Below are positions 20,381 through 29,300 of a stretch of 51,659 nucleotides of DNA, in pieces. The notes under the pieces are model-generated. The model was not told the origin of the DNA. It saw only the letters and a program-made list of their open reading frames with translations, and searched no databases. Each line of letters begins with the position of its first letter. Position 1 is the stretch's first letter. A program made the position numbers and the translations under genes. Source of the DNA: Peptococcaceae bacterium (GTDB lineage: Bacteria; Bacillota; Desulfitobacteriia; Desulfitobacteriales; Syntrophobotulaceae); NCBI GenBank assembly GCA_012839895.1, contig DUML01000022.1, positions 1 to 51,659 on the forward strand, written 5' to 3'.

Positions 20381-21628
20381 TCACTCAGCCATTTCAAGTG
20401 CGATAGGTTCTTCCCGCTTGGATTTTTCAAACATGCCATCCATAACCAGTCCGGATTCAATCTGCGCATGGAAGTCCAGATGCGAGTAAATATCCGCCGT
20501 GGTCGAGAACGTGCTATGTCCAAGCCATATCTGGATTTGCTTCATGGATATCCCGTTTGCGAGCAGTAAGCTGGCGCATGAATGCCTTAAATCGTGGAAC
20601 CTGATTTTCTTCAGGTTGTTTTTTTCGAGTATCCAGCTAAAATGCTCCGTTACATAGTTAGGACGCATCAGCTTTCCGGTTTGGTCGACGCAGATATAAT
20701 CCAGATAGTCCCGGCAGTAAGAACGCTTGAACATTCTGCGGTACATTTCCTGCTTCTCTTTTTCCGCCCACAGAATTTTTTCAACGGATGGCAGCAGCGG
20801 AAGGGTGCGGAAGCTGGATTTTGTTTTGAGCACATCCTCGCCGACAGCCACTGCTTTGCCATCGACTGTGTCCTCAATGACCTTGTGCTTGATGGAGATG
20901 GTCTTTTGTTCCAGGTTGATCGCATCCCATTTCAGACCAAGCACTTCACTTCTCCGCAGACCATAGTAAGCGGCCAGTTTTACGCAGACTTCCAAGGGAT
21001 CGTCCTCTACCGCATCGAAGAGAGCCATCATTTCCTCCGCCGAATAAAACTGTGCCTGATACACATTCTTTTTCGGCCTGTCCACCCTGTCAGCAGGATT
21101 ACTGCTGATAATTCCCTTTTTCACAGCGTTCTGCAGCGCCCTGCGAAGCACCGCATGATAGTGAATTACCGTATTTGCCGTATACCCTTCATCAAAAATG
21201 GATTGATGAAAATCCTGAATATGCTGCGGCGTAACTTCCGCTAAGGTGATGTTCAGTTCTTTAAAGTACCGGCTGATTCGGCCGTCCAGCATGGTGCGGT
21301 AGCCTTTAAACGTGGTCTTGGATATGGTGGGTTTTGCCTGAATAAGCCATTTTTGAAGGTAATCCATAAAGGGAACATCCGCCTGCGGGTTCCTTTTCTC
21401 CTCGATCAATTCTCGGGCTCGTTCTTCTGCCGCCCGACGCTCCTTTTCCTCCTGCTCCCGTTCATATTCCAAACGGATTTGGTCAAAGGCTTTTTTGGCT
21501 TTTCTTTCGCTGGTTCCCTCTACCGGCAATCCGGTGGGAATCCACTTTGTCTTTCTTTTGCCGTCCACTTTTGTATAAAGGACAGCGTAATAAGTATTAT
21601 TTTTTTGCTGTAGGCATCCTGTTATCAT
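20381..21628 (-). CDS. Tyrosine-type site-specific integrase of the ICE
   Basis: A 415-residue tyrosine recombinase of the Tn916-integrase type catalyses integration and excision of the element. It has an N-terminal arm-binding domain (residues 1-45, basic, ending PTGLPVEGTSERKAK), a helical core-binding domain (about 90-185) and a catalytic domain. The catalytic residues are visible: Arg225 (YYGLRRSEVL), His345 and Arg348 (FHDLRHSCASLL), His371 (LGHST) and Tyr381 (DIYSHL). It reads toward the attachment junction, with the xis-like gene and mazF upstream. AGGAGG precedes the ATG. The stretch from 21629 to 21776 holds no gene. Confidence 0.96.
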   Translation of the reverse strand: MITGCLQQKNNTYYAVLYTKVDGKRKTKWIPTGLPVEGTSERKAKKAFDQIRLEYEREQEEKERRAAEERARELIEEKRNPQADVPFMDYLQKWLIQAKPTISKTTFKGYRTMLDGRISRYFKELNITLAEVTPQHIQDFHQSIFDEGYTANTVIHYHAVLRRALQNAVKKGIISSNPADRVDRPKKNVYQAQFYSAEEMMALFDAVEDDPLEVCVKLAAYYGLRRSEVLGLKWDAINLEQKTISIKHKVIEDTVDGKAVAVGEDVLKTKSSFRTLPLLPSVEKILWAEKEKQEMYRRMFKRSYCRDYLDYICVDQTGKLMRPNYVTEHFSWILEKNNLKKIRFHDLRHSCASLLLANGISMKQIQIWLGHSTFSTTADIYSHLDFHAQIESGLVMDGMFEKSKREEPIALEMAE

Positions 21629-21776
21629 TGCTATCCTCCTTCGAAATAACAGCGTATTTGCCTACCATTGACAGCACCACAATACCACAGAAAGCTTAAG
21701 ATAGCTATTGCTTTATGCGGAAATCATCCACATGATTTTTCTACGCCTTATTGTCAATGATAGAAAAAAATCCATA

Positions 21777-21998
21777 TCAGCCAAGCTTGATATGGCACAT
21801 TTCTTCACCCAGCAGATATTCAATAACACATGCCTTTGGAATCTTATAGGTTCGTCCAACGCGAACGCTATGTATTTCCTTTTCCGCAAGCAGTTTGTAG
21901 GCCAGTTTACGGCTGATGCCGCCAAGCATTTCTCTTAATTGATTGACCTCGACTACATCGGGGTACTTTTCAAAAATTTTGATTTTGTCGTTCATCAT
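21777..21998 (-). CDS. Excisionase-like HTH DNA-binding protein
   Basis: A small protein of about 73 residues has a winged-helix layout: VVEVNQLREMLGGISRKLAYKLLAEKEIHSVRVGRTYKIPKACVIEYL (shown in parts by VNQLREMLGG and VRVGRTYKIPKACV). This is the excisionase/MerR-like fold that directs integrases toward excision. I chose the ATG at 21998 (or 21995) because AAAGGGG lies 5-8 bases upstream. The frame is open to an ATG at 22013 that overlaps the mazF stop (TAATG), so coupled translation is possible. Its place before int fits an Xis role, but a role in controlling mazF cannot be excluded. Confidence 0.75.
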   Translation of the reverse strand: MMNDKIKIFEKYPDVVEVNQLREMLGGISRKLAYKLLAEKEIHSVRVGRTYKIPKACVIEYLLGEEMCHIKLG

Positions 21999-22012
21999 GA
22001 CATCCCCTTTCA

Positions 22013-22381
22013 TTAAAAAAACGCCGGGTCAAGCCCAACGCTGATGGAAAGTGCCTGATTGATTTTTTTCATTTCATGACCGGAAAGAGTGCCAATCTTT
22101 TCTCTAAGGCGCATGCGGTCAATGGTGCGTATCTGCTCTAAAAGAGCAAAAGACTCTTTGGAGCAGCCGCAGGCAGTGCCGATGCGAACATGAGTAGGAA
22201 TATTGTTTTTCTCGGTTCTGCCGGTAATCGCACAGACAATGACCGTAGGGCTGTGACGATTTCCGACATTGTTTTGCAAAATAAGTACCGGACGGATTCC
22301 GCCCTGTTCGGAGCCCACAACGGGACTTAAATCGGCATAGAAAATATCCCCACGTTGTATGTTCATTTTATAATCTCTCAA
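22013..22381 (-). CDS. MazF/PemK-family toxin (endoribonuclease)
   Basis: The 122-residue protein closely follows Bacillus EndoA/MazF: RGDIFYADLSPVVGSEQGG, RPVLILQNNVGNRHSPTVIV, PTHVRIG, and LLEQIRTIDRMRLREKIG. This family cleaves mRNA at short sequences. The TTG at 22381 is the best start because AAAGGAGG lies 9 bases upstream; the ATG five codons later is badly spaced. No MazE-like antitoxin gene is visible on either side. The next gene overlaps its stop and encodes the excisionase-like protein. The 5' side is a long structured region with a terminator-like hairpin. Confidence 0.9.
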   Translation of the reverse strand: MRDYKMNIQRGDIFYADLSPVVGSEQGGIRPVLILQNNVGNRHSPTVIVCAITGRTEKNNIPTHVRIGTACGCSKESFALLEQIRTIDRMRLREKIGTLSGHEMKKINQALSISVGLDPAFF

Positions 22382-22414
22382 AATTGCGATCCTCCTTTGA
22401 AATTCTTAATGGCA

Positions 22415-22718
22415 CAAAAATAGGATCGCCCTTGGGTAGTTGCTTCACTGTGAGAGCAGCTGAAAACAGGGCGATCCCATTGCTTCTGACATTAAGTTGT
22501 TTTTAGTGATAACGGTGCTTAATTCGACACTACTCCCCAAGCACAAAAGGCAATGGTCTGAACTGCGGCTGGCTTTACCGCATCATGGGAATTTCACCCC
22601 CGCCAGGATCTCTGCCGGCTGCCCTCATTGCGTGATCCCCATATGTGGGGGCTGTGACTGGACAGAAGTATCATGATAGGCTGACGGGGTCATTGCGATA
22701 CAGGCCGCCACAGCCTGT
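22415..22718 (-). ncRNA. Candidate structured leader or small RNA with attenuator upstream of mazF
   Basis: No long ORF is present, but many complementary arms nest on the minus strand: 22700-22705/22713-22718 (ACAGGC), 22637-22640/22647-22650 (four G-C), 22606-22610/22634-22638 (GGATC), 22570-22573/22602-22605 (TGGC), 22587-22589/22597-22599, 22565-22568/22578-22581, 22515-22520/22539-22544 (GTGCTT), and 22477-22483/22550-22556 (CCATTGC). The last is a 10-bp stem, 22423-22432/22468-22477, around an inner AGTTGCT hairpin, followed by TATTTTTG and then the mazF ribosome-binding site. The motif GGTGAAATTCCC recalls part of the FMN riboswitch, but I could not fit any riboswitch consensus. Confidence 0.55.
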
Positions 22719-22787
22719 TTCCCGGTCGGATGGGTACCGCTCTGCACCTTATTGGGCCGTCTTTGATAGTCTGGGAAGAGAAACGTA

Positions 22788-22892
22788 ATGAACAGAAAGA
22801 AAAAGCTGATTCATCTTGTTCTCATCACCATCCTACAGGTGGTCTTGGCGCATCCTCCGGAGTCGCTGTTCCTTTTGGGAGCCGTCAGCTAA
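22788..22892 (+). CDS. Small hydrophobic ORF (34 residues)
   Basis: ATG at 22788 opens a 34-residue frame: MNRKKKLIHLVLITILQVVL, then AHPPESLFLLGAVS. The basic start and hydrophobic stretch would fit a single-helix membrane peptide. The ribosome-binding site is weak (GGGAAGAG). It lies opposite the presumed start of the structured RNA and may be chance. Confidence 0.25.
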   Translation: MNRKKKLIHLVLITILQVVLAHPPESLFLLGAVS

Positions 22893-22935
22893 CGTATTCA
22901 GATCATCGGATATGAAATTTTCAAAGTACCCTTGA

Positions 22936-22981
22936 GGGAATAAAGAAACCCCTCACTACTAATCCAGTTTCGTGAGGGGGT
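22936..22981 (-). terminator. Terminator after the sigma-like gene
   Basis: CCCCTCAC (22949-22956) pairs with GTGAGGGG (22972-22979). On the minus strand TTTCTTTATT follows. It lies 16 bases after the stop at 22997. Confidence 0.8.
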
Positions 22982-22996
22982 CTACAAAAAGAATTT

Positions 22997-23416
22997 TTAC
23001 TTCTCCATCATTTTTTTGAGTTTCATCCGAATCTGACGTTCCCGATAGCTAATGGTCTGCTGTTTAATGCCTGTCTCTTTTTCCAGTTCTACCTGCGTTT
23101 TTCTCTGGAAATACAGAGCATAGATCAAATCGCGCTCATCCTTGCTTAGGCAGGCAAGACATTTATGTAGCTTTTCTGCCATAAGCTTGTCCGTGATGAT
23201 ATCCTCTACTCGTGGGGAAACGAGATCGGGCATCGAATCTTCGCCGTTGGTTTCCTCGGTGTCCAGAGCGCTGTAGTAAAAAACGCCATGTGCTATGTCC
23301 TTTTCTTCCAGATGACGCTCATGGCGCCTCATGCGGTAATATGTCAGGTAGACTTCTTGACTGACCGGTACAAGCTGACCTTGTACCTTGATTTGATATT
23401 TCTTTTTTTCTGCCAT
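22997..23416 (-). CDS. Sigma-70 region 4-like regulator of the ICE (Tn916 Orf7-like)
   Basis: A 139-residue protein whose C-terminal half has the sigma-70 region 4 HTH pattern: LSKDERDLIYALYFQRKTQV, then ELEKETGIKQQTISYRERQI. The N terminus (YQIKVQGQLVPVSQEVYLTYYRMRRHERHLEEKD) resembles the small sigma-like proteins of Tn916-type elements, which influence transcription of element genes. The open frame reaches 23458. I chose the ATG at 23416 because GGAGG lies 9 bases before it. A terminator follows. Confidence 0.82.
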   Translation of the reverse strand: MAEKKKYQIKVQGQLVPVSQEVYLTYYRMRRHERHLEEKDIAHGVFYYSALDTEETNGEDSMPDLVSPRVEDIITDKLMAEKLHKCLACLSKDERDLIYALYFQRKTQVELEKETGIKQQTISYRERQIRMKLKKMMEK

Positions 23417-23454
23417 ATGGCTTGTCCTCCATTTTCTGAAATCTTGATGGTGAG

Positions 23455-23520
23455 TCAAAATGTCAGAAGCGGAGGGGCTCGTCCATTTGCAAAGAAGAGG
23501 TGCAAGAGGTATGTAATCAC
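23455..23520 (-). CDS. Possible 21-residue leader peptide
   Basis: GTG at 23520 with AAGGAG upstream opens a 21-residue frame, MITYLLHLFFANGRAPPLLT plus F, ending 38 bases before the sigma-like gene's start. The good ribosome-binding site and position suggest a leader peptide, but coding is unproven. Confidence 0.35.
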   Translation of the reverse strand: MITYLLHLFFANGRAPPLLTF

Positions 23521-23670
23521 GATGTTTGCTCCTTTTTATGGGAACCTCGCACCGTACATCATGGTAAATAGAAAAGACGACAGGCGAGGTTCACCCGGTT
23601 GGGGTGTTCCTCCGCACTGCCGTCTTGCGTTCTGGCGGATTTTAGGTATTAAGCTGTTCTTGGGGTGTGG

Positions 23671-23829
23671 CTATGCTACAGGTTCTACACGCTCGTGCGT
23701 TATGTTTAATGTGCCGTCGGGGGTTACTGTGATTCGAGTGACACAATCTTTTATTTTAATCACAAACAGACGCTCATCATCGCTCATATCGCCAATGCGC
23801 TTTTTATTCAGATTCCTGATTTCAACCAT
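23671..23829 (-). CDS. Small conserved-looking protein (52 residues)
   Basis: ATG at 23829, preceded by AGGAGG about 6 bases upstream, opens a 52-residue frame beginning MVEIRNLNKKRIGDMSDDER and continuing LFVIKIKDCVTRITVTPDGT. The codon choice looks coding and the start signal is strong. I do not recognise a family. The alternating hydrophobic pattern suggests a small beta-rich fold. It is first in a short group with the leader-like ORF and the sigma-like gene. Confidence 0.6.
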   Translation of the reverse strand: MVEIRNLNKKRIGDMSDDERLFVIKIKDCVTRITVTPDGTLNITHERVEPVA

Positions 23830-24010
23830 ATAAATCCTCCTCACTGCTATTGATTGGATTACTCTTTCTCACTGGGTTTCATCTGGTTAATTCCATTTTT
23901 ATCTTCCCGTGCCCTATTATCACATTTCTCAAATTTGCATGCCCAACTCGGCGAGTTGGTTGAAAGCTTTAAAAATGGCGAGGATTATTGGAATTTTTGC
24001 TTTTGGGCAT

Positions 24011-24035
24011 AAAAAAAGGACCCCTTTCGGGGTCC
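24011..24035 (-). terminator. Terminator after the restriction-modification operon
   Basis: GGACCCC (24018-24024) and GGGGTCC (24029-24035) form a 7-bp stem with a TTTC loop; seven T residues follow on the minus strand. It lies 30 bases after the metallopeptidase stop. Confidence 0.9.
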
Positions 24036-24064
24036 AAAACCAACTCTACGAGTTATCAAGTTTA

Positions 24065-25660
24065 TTAATTCTCATCAATTTTTATTGTGCTACCTAATTG
24101 CGGTATGTCTGCCTGCTCCAAAACACTGTTAAAATCTTGTATCGACAGCCCGGGCATATTCTCTAATATATGGATGTATGTTCTATCCGGGTCTTTATAG
24201 TAATTTAATTTGTTGCCAGACTTTTCAAATATTTTTTCAATAATACGAAGATTCAGCCTTAAACCGACACATATTGCCATCAAAACATCCGTACCCATAT
24301 TGTTGTATTTATCATTTTTGATTTTTCCATGGTAGTTCTTATGGAGCAGCGTTTTTTCATTAAATATTTCAGGGTACTTCCATTTCCTGTTCTCCATCAA
24401 AAACCACAAGCATTGACACAGCGTGGTGGTCGGATCTCCTAATTTCTTGACAAGCTCTATCTCTTCGTTTTCATCATAGGATAAGATATGTTTGTGGAAT
24501 GCTGCATAAACCTCTTTCGGCTCATAATTGAAGGTTGCCTGATATTTTGGATGGAACGTCAGCATCCGCTGATCAATTCCAGTAACGCTATACAGGACAG
24601 CAAACCCCATGAAGTCCTTTTGAATGTTCCGATAGGTCGTATATTTTTGCTCATGTATATTAATAGCACATTGAGCCAAGTTCTTCTTTGCTTTTGTGGT
24701 TAAGTGTAGGTTTCCATTCTTTGTTGTTATGTATTTGGGATCTGCCAGTACAAAATAACCGTCGGCAAATACGAATCGCCCACCGCTGACCCACTCTTGG
24801 AGAGAAGAGTCCACGCGCAGCAATTGATACGCTTCTGCAGGAGTCAACGCAACGAATTCTCTGCGGTTATTAATTTCGGCAAAGACTGCATCATAATCCT
24901 CAAATTCAGAAATTTTCCCGAGAATCCCTACCTCAATAAGACGATATTTTACAGATGCCCTCGATACAATAAAAAATTCACTTAGGTCTTCAATTAAAAC
25001 ATCGCAGGAGGGGACAATATCGTTCTGTGGATTCTTATAACTATCAATCAGTTCCAGTGCTTTTTGCTTGAACGGTTCGTATGGCATCAGTACTCTCGGA
25101 GCTAACCTGTGTGCCTGCCATTCCAGCCATTTTACTTCGTTCTCCTTTGTCTTTTTTCCTTCCGGCGGCTCGTAGAATGTTTCCGATTGGCGGCACATAA
25201 TCGGATACAGTTTTTCAGAAGCCTCAGCATTTTTGAGTGCCAGAATTTCAAAATAAGTTTTATCCTTCTCCCAATGCAATGCCTCGTGAATTAGGGTATT
25301 GCGCTTAGAGCCTTCGCCATACAGTGCTTCGGAATCGGGATCGACTAATATAGTCCCAGCAGGAAAGAAGGTAGGATGAAATGTACCAGACTCGCGGTTG
25401 TAGACTTCAACTTCACCATCAAGCAATAAGCAGCATCCAAAAATGTCCAAGTTTCCGGAAAGGGATACTTCCTTTACTGTAAGGCCGACTTCCTGCAGAA
25501 TCTTATCAACGGGCAGCGGCATCGGCGTTGCAAGAGCCTCTTTACAATGCCTTGTCAGGTATTTTGTTGCGTAATCATCAAGGCGATTCTTTCCGAGAAT
25601 TAAAGCACCGGTTTTTTTATTGACATCAAAGATATCGCTCAATGTCGGTCTGCTCGTCAT
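24065..25660 (-). CDS. Large ImmA/IrrE-type metallopeptidase
   Basis: A 531-residue protein has an HEXXH zinc site, TLIHEALHWEKDK, near residue 130. The preceding region (PLPVDKILQEVGLTVKEVSL, then FFPAGTILVDPDSEALYGEG) is typical of ImmA/IrrE peptidases, which cleave repressors in phages and ICEs. A small HTH-like stretch follows (EDLSEFFIVSRASVKYRLIE), and about 250 C-terminal residues match nothing I recognise. The ATG at 25660 follows GAAGG, so the start overlaps the previous gene by 35 bases. It is last in the restriction-modification operon. A repressor-cleaving or phage-sensing role is inference. Confidence 0.8.
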   Translation of the reverse strand: MTSRPTLSDIFDVNKKTGALILGKNRLDDYATKYLTRHCKEALATPMPLPVDKILQEVGLTVKEVSLSGNLDIFGCCLLLDGEVEVYNRESGTFHPTFFPAGTILVDPDSEALYGEGSKRNTLIHEALHWEKDKTYFEILALKNAEASEKLYPIMCRQSETFYEPPEGKKTKENEVKWLEWQAHRLAPRVLMPYEPFKQKALELIDSYKNPQNDIVPSCDVLIEDLSEFFIVSRASVKYRLIEVGILGKISEFEDYDAVFAEINNRREFVALTPAEAYQLLRVDSSLQEWVSGGRFVFADGYFVLADPKYITTKNGNLHLTTKAKKNLAQCAINIHEQKYTTYRNIQKDFMGFAVLYSVTGIDQRMLTFHPKYQATFNYEPKEVYAAFHKHILSYDENEEIELVKKLGDPTTTLCQCLWFLMENRKWKYPEIFNEKTLLHKNYHGKIKNDKYNNMGTDVLMAICVGLRLNLRIIEKIFEKSGNKLNYYKDPDRTYIHILENMPGLSIQDFNSVLEQADIPQLGSTIKIDEN

Positions 25661-26390
25661 CTGTATCCTTCTCTTCTTTCTCCATATAGTCAAGAGGCAT
25701 GGTAGCCAGAATCTTTTTTACTTCTTTCCAAGTCGGGCAAAACTCTTCAACAAGCGCGTGGAATCGGTGTGTATGGTTTTTCTCCACTAAATGTACCAGT
25801 TCATGAATCACCACATATTCAAGACATTCCATTGGTTTCTTAGCAAGCTGAAGGTTAATCCATATCCTACGTTTATCAATATTGCATGTGCCCCACCTGG
25901 TTCTCATGTTTTTAATTCGGAAATCCTCGGCATGAATTCCCGTCTTTTTCTCACAGTCTATTGCAACAGTCTCCAGTATCCGCTTTAATTCCTGCCTGTA
26001 CCATTCGATGAGCAGTTTTTCTCTTGCCTTAGTGTTTGTTCCTTCTGGTACTGTCATGATTATTTTAGTCGGCGTCTTGACAATTTTATGACGTGTTTCC
26101 TCATATACTACCTGCAGACGGTAGGGCTTACCCCACAAATAATATGATTCTCCGGAAACATATTCTCGCTTGCTTTGACGTTCCTGTGCCAGCATCCTGT
26201 CTCTGACTTTAGTGATCTCCGGCAGTTTTCTAAGGACAAACAATTCGATATCCTCGTCATTTAATCCGGCTGGTGTGCTGACAGTAACATCACCCTCTGG
26301 CGGATTTACACGGATATATAGATTTTTCAAATTTTTCTTTCTGATAATCTTAATCGGTAATCCTCCGATTATCATTTCTTCATTACGCAT
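25626..26390 (-). CDS. YgjP/DUF45-type (M48-like) metallopeptidase
   Basis: A 254-residue protein of the YgjP/DUF45 family has N-terminal strands (MIIGGLPIKIIRKKNLKNLY), MRTRWGTCN, and the zinc site VIHELVHLVEKNHTHRFH. Such genes commonly end type I restriction operons. Their substrate is not firmly known. The start ATG overlaps the last 8 bases of hsdR, so translation is coupled, and its end overlaps the next metallopeptidase gene. Confidence 0.88.
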   Translation of the reverse strand: MRNEEMIIGGLPIKIIRKKNLKNLYIRVNPPEGDVTVSTPAGLNDEDIELFVLRKLPEITKVRDRMLAQERQSKREYVSGESYYLWGKPYRLQVVYEETRHKIVKTPTKIIMTVPEGTNTKAREKLLIEWYRQELKRILETVAIDCEKKTGIHAEDFRIKNMRTRWGTCNIDKRRIWINLQLAKKPMECLEYVVIHELVHLVEKNHTHRFHALVEEFCPTWKEVKKILATMPLDYMEKEEKDTDDEQTDIERYL

Positions 26391-29300
26391 CGTATTCTTC
26401 CTGTCTTTGTACTATATCGAAGACATTATTGGCTTCTTCCGTGGCTCTGTCTTCGGTATACATATGAAGCAATAATTTTTTATAAATAGCAAGTCTAATC
26501 CGCTGCTGTTTTTGAAAATTTCTTTTCCAACCTGGCTGGATGGAAGTGCGGATCGCACTGTCAACATCAATTGTCAGTTCGACATTATTTTCAAAATAAT
26601 CATACAGAGCACGCCTTGTTGCGCTATCTTTGACCCCGTCGGGATAGTTGCTGGTTGTTTCCGGATGAAGAATAGCCTCTGCCAACTCCACGACCTGTCT
26701 GAGGTATTCCTCATAACTCATCGCTTCAGTCTTGCGCTGCAGGATGATTTTCTTAAGCATCTCTGACAGTTTGCCGTAATACACACTGTTTGAACTCATT
26801 TTTTTGACAATTTCATGCTGTAAGTTGTTGTCAATCATCTCTGCTTTTGCTTCGTCAGTACCAGGCAAATCTTTTACTAAATCGACAGGCGTGGTGGTTT
26901 TGCCCTTTAGGAGCAACTCGACAATCGACATATTCCCCAACTCACTGATAACCCTGGAATCTTCGGCGCGGATGTAAGTGTCAAGGATATAGCGCATATC
27001 CGCCTCATAAGGCTTGAGGTCGATATAGTCGCAGCTTGCCAGCTTGATCATTTCTTTAATTTTGTTGTATCCGGAAATCTCTTCGCGCAGATGATTGACA
27101 TCATTCTCTGAATAGCCATACTCAGATACAAGCTTGTCACAACAATTCGCAAAAGAACGAGAGAGCGCCGCAGTTAACGTGTACAGCGTGTCCCTGCGCG
27201 CCGTCTTTTCATCGCCATCGCTGTCATCTCCGCAGAAATACTCAATGAAGTCGATATCAGCTTTTGGTGCCGGAACATTCTCGAATAATGCCTCCAGCGA
27301 TGCAAGCGTTCCTTCCATTTCTGACTTTGCTTCATCATAGCGGTTTTTAATAAGCCCTTCGACATCCTCTTTGTCAAACCCATCAAATGCCTCTGTCGTA
27401 TAATCAGAAACGGCAAGCTGAAGATTACGGAATAAATCCATGTAATCCACAATATAACCATAGTCCTTATCTTCGCCGTCTGGTCTGTTGACACGACAAA
27501 TGGCCTGAAAAAGATCGTGGTCACGCATGGATTTATCAATATACAGATAAGTGGCACTTGGGGCGTCAAAGCCCGTCAGCAATTTATCAACCACAATAAG
27601 AAGCTTCATTTGTGCTGGATTTTCTTTAAATTGCTTCTTCGCATCTTTTTCAAATTCCGAGAGCTTCTTGCCGCCAAGCATCCGCTCATAAATGGATTTC
27701 TTGTATTCTTCTTCGCTTTCCTGTGAAAGATCAGAAGTGGCCGTCCGCACACTTTGCGTGGTTGGCTCATAGGAAGTTACGACGGCACATTTTGTGAAGC
27801 CCATGCTCATAAAGATTTCCCAATACTTGCAGGCTTCGTAGATGCTATTTGCAACGAGCATAGCAGTACCGCGATCTTCTTTCAATCTCGGTTTGAGGCT
27901 CATATCAAAGACTATATCAGACGCAATCTTTTCCAAGCGTTGCTTTGAACTGTATAGTTTATTGATGGAAGTCCAGCTTTGTTTGAGCTGGAGCTTTGCG
28001 CGTTCTGTCAAGCCTTTTGTCTTCTGTTCAAACCACAAGTCAACTTTATCTTGACTGGACAAATCCTGGTCAATGTCTCTTGCCTCATACCGCAAGTCCA
28101 AAACAACACCATCAGCCACACCCTCATCAAATTTATAAGTATGAATATACGGGCCAAAGATTTCAAGGCTTGTTTTCTTATCTTTCTTAAGCAATGGAGT
28201 TCCTGTAAAGCCAATTAAGACTGCATCCGGCATCAGCGTTTTTACTGCTTCGTGCAGCTTGCCGGAATTGGTACGATGGCATTCGTCAATAAAAGCAACG
28301 ATGTTTCCCTTTGCCTTAAAGTCCTTCGGAAGATCCTTCAGAAGTTCTTTACGATATTGGTCGATATCCACCTGTTTACCTGCATTATGACCATATTTAT
28401 GAATGAGCGAGCAAACAATCGGGTCTTCGCTTTTGTCCAAAATATCACGAAGGTCCTTACAACTTTTTGCTCTGCGTACTTTTTCGTTTACGTCTATAAA
28501 AAGACTCTCAATCTGATCATCCAGCTCATCTCTGTCCGTGATAATTACAACGCGGCTGTCAGAAACATTTTCTATAATCCATTTTGTGAGCCATACCATA
28601 ATAAGAGATTTTCCGGAACCCTGCGTATTCCAAATGATACCGCCCTTTTTCTCAAGAATGCTCTTTCTCGCAGCGATATTAGCAAAATACTGGTTATGTC
28701 GAGCAATTTTCTTAATGCCGGCATCAAAAATCACGAAATCATGTATAAGAGATAAGAAGCGTTCTTTTTGGCAAAGTGAAATAATACCATCTCTCAGACG
28801 GTTTACTTCCTTAAGCTGCAGCATTTTAATTTTTTCAGACAAGGCGTCCGTCGCCTTTTTATCTTCTTTCCATTTAAGGTAGTACTTTTCTGGTGTGTTG
28901 ATCGTACCATAGAGCAATCCTTCAGCTTCATTTCCTGCAAATAAAAGCTGTGCGGCGCCAAAAAAATTGAGTATGTTTTCCTTTTTCTGATTCGTTAACA
29001 TTTGTCGAATGCCCTTGCCCGAGCTGACATAGGAACTCTTCAACTCAAATACACCCATAGCGATGCCGTTAACGTACAATACCAAATCAGGCCGCTTTCT
29101 TGTTACTTTGTCATATCGAAGGACGGACACTTCCTCCGCTACGGCAAAATCATTATTGTCGATATGATCCAAATCCCAATCGATATAATGCACGGTCTGG
29201 CGATGTCCATTGGCATCTTTCGTTCCCTGCCGACCGTAGCGAAGGAGAGAATAAACCTTCTGGTTAATCTCATAAAGCGAATCAGCCTGGTTATTGATCT

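Noticed and set aside
22560-22620. FMN or cobalamin riboswitch
   Set aside because: Only GGTGAAATTCCC matches; the other conserved arms and boxes of either class could not be placed. The segment is reported as an unknown structured RNA instead.
22730-22915. 61-residue plus-strand ORF
   Set aside because: No start signal, composition not protein-like, and it lies across the structured region; the 34-residue frame beside it is more plausible but still weak.
23288-23833. 181-residue plus-strand ORF
   Set aside because: Antisense to the sigma-like gene and the 52-residue small gene, both with better start signals.
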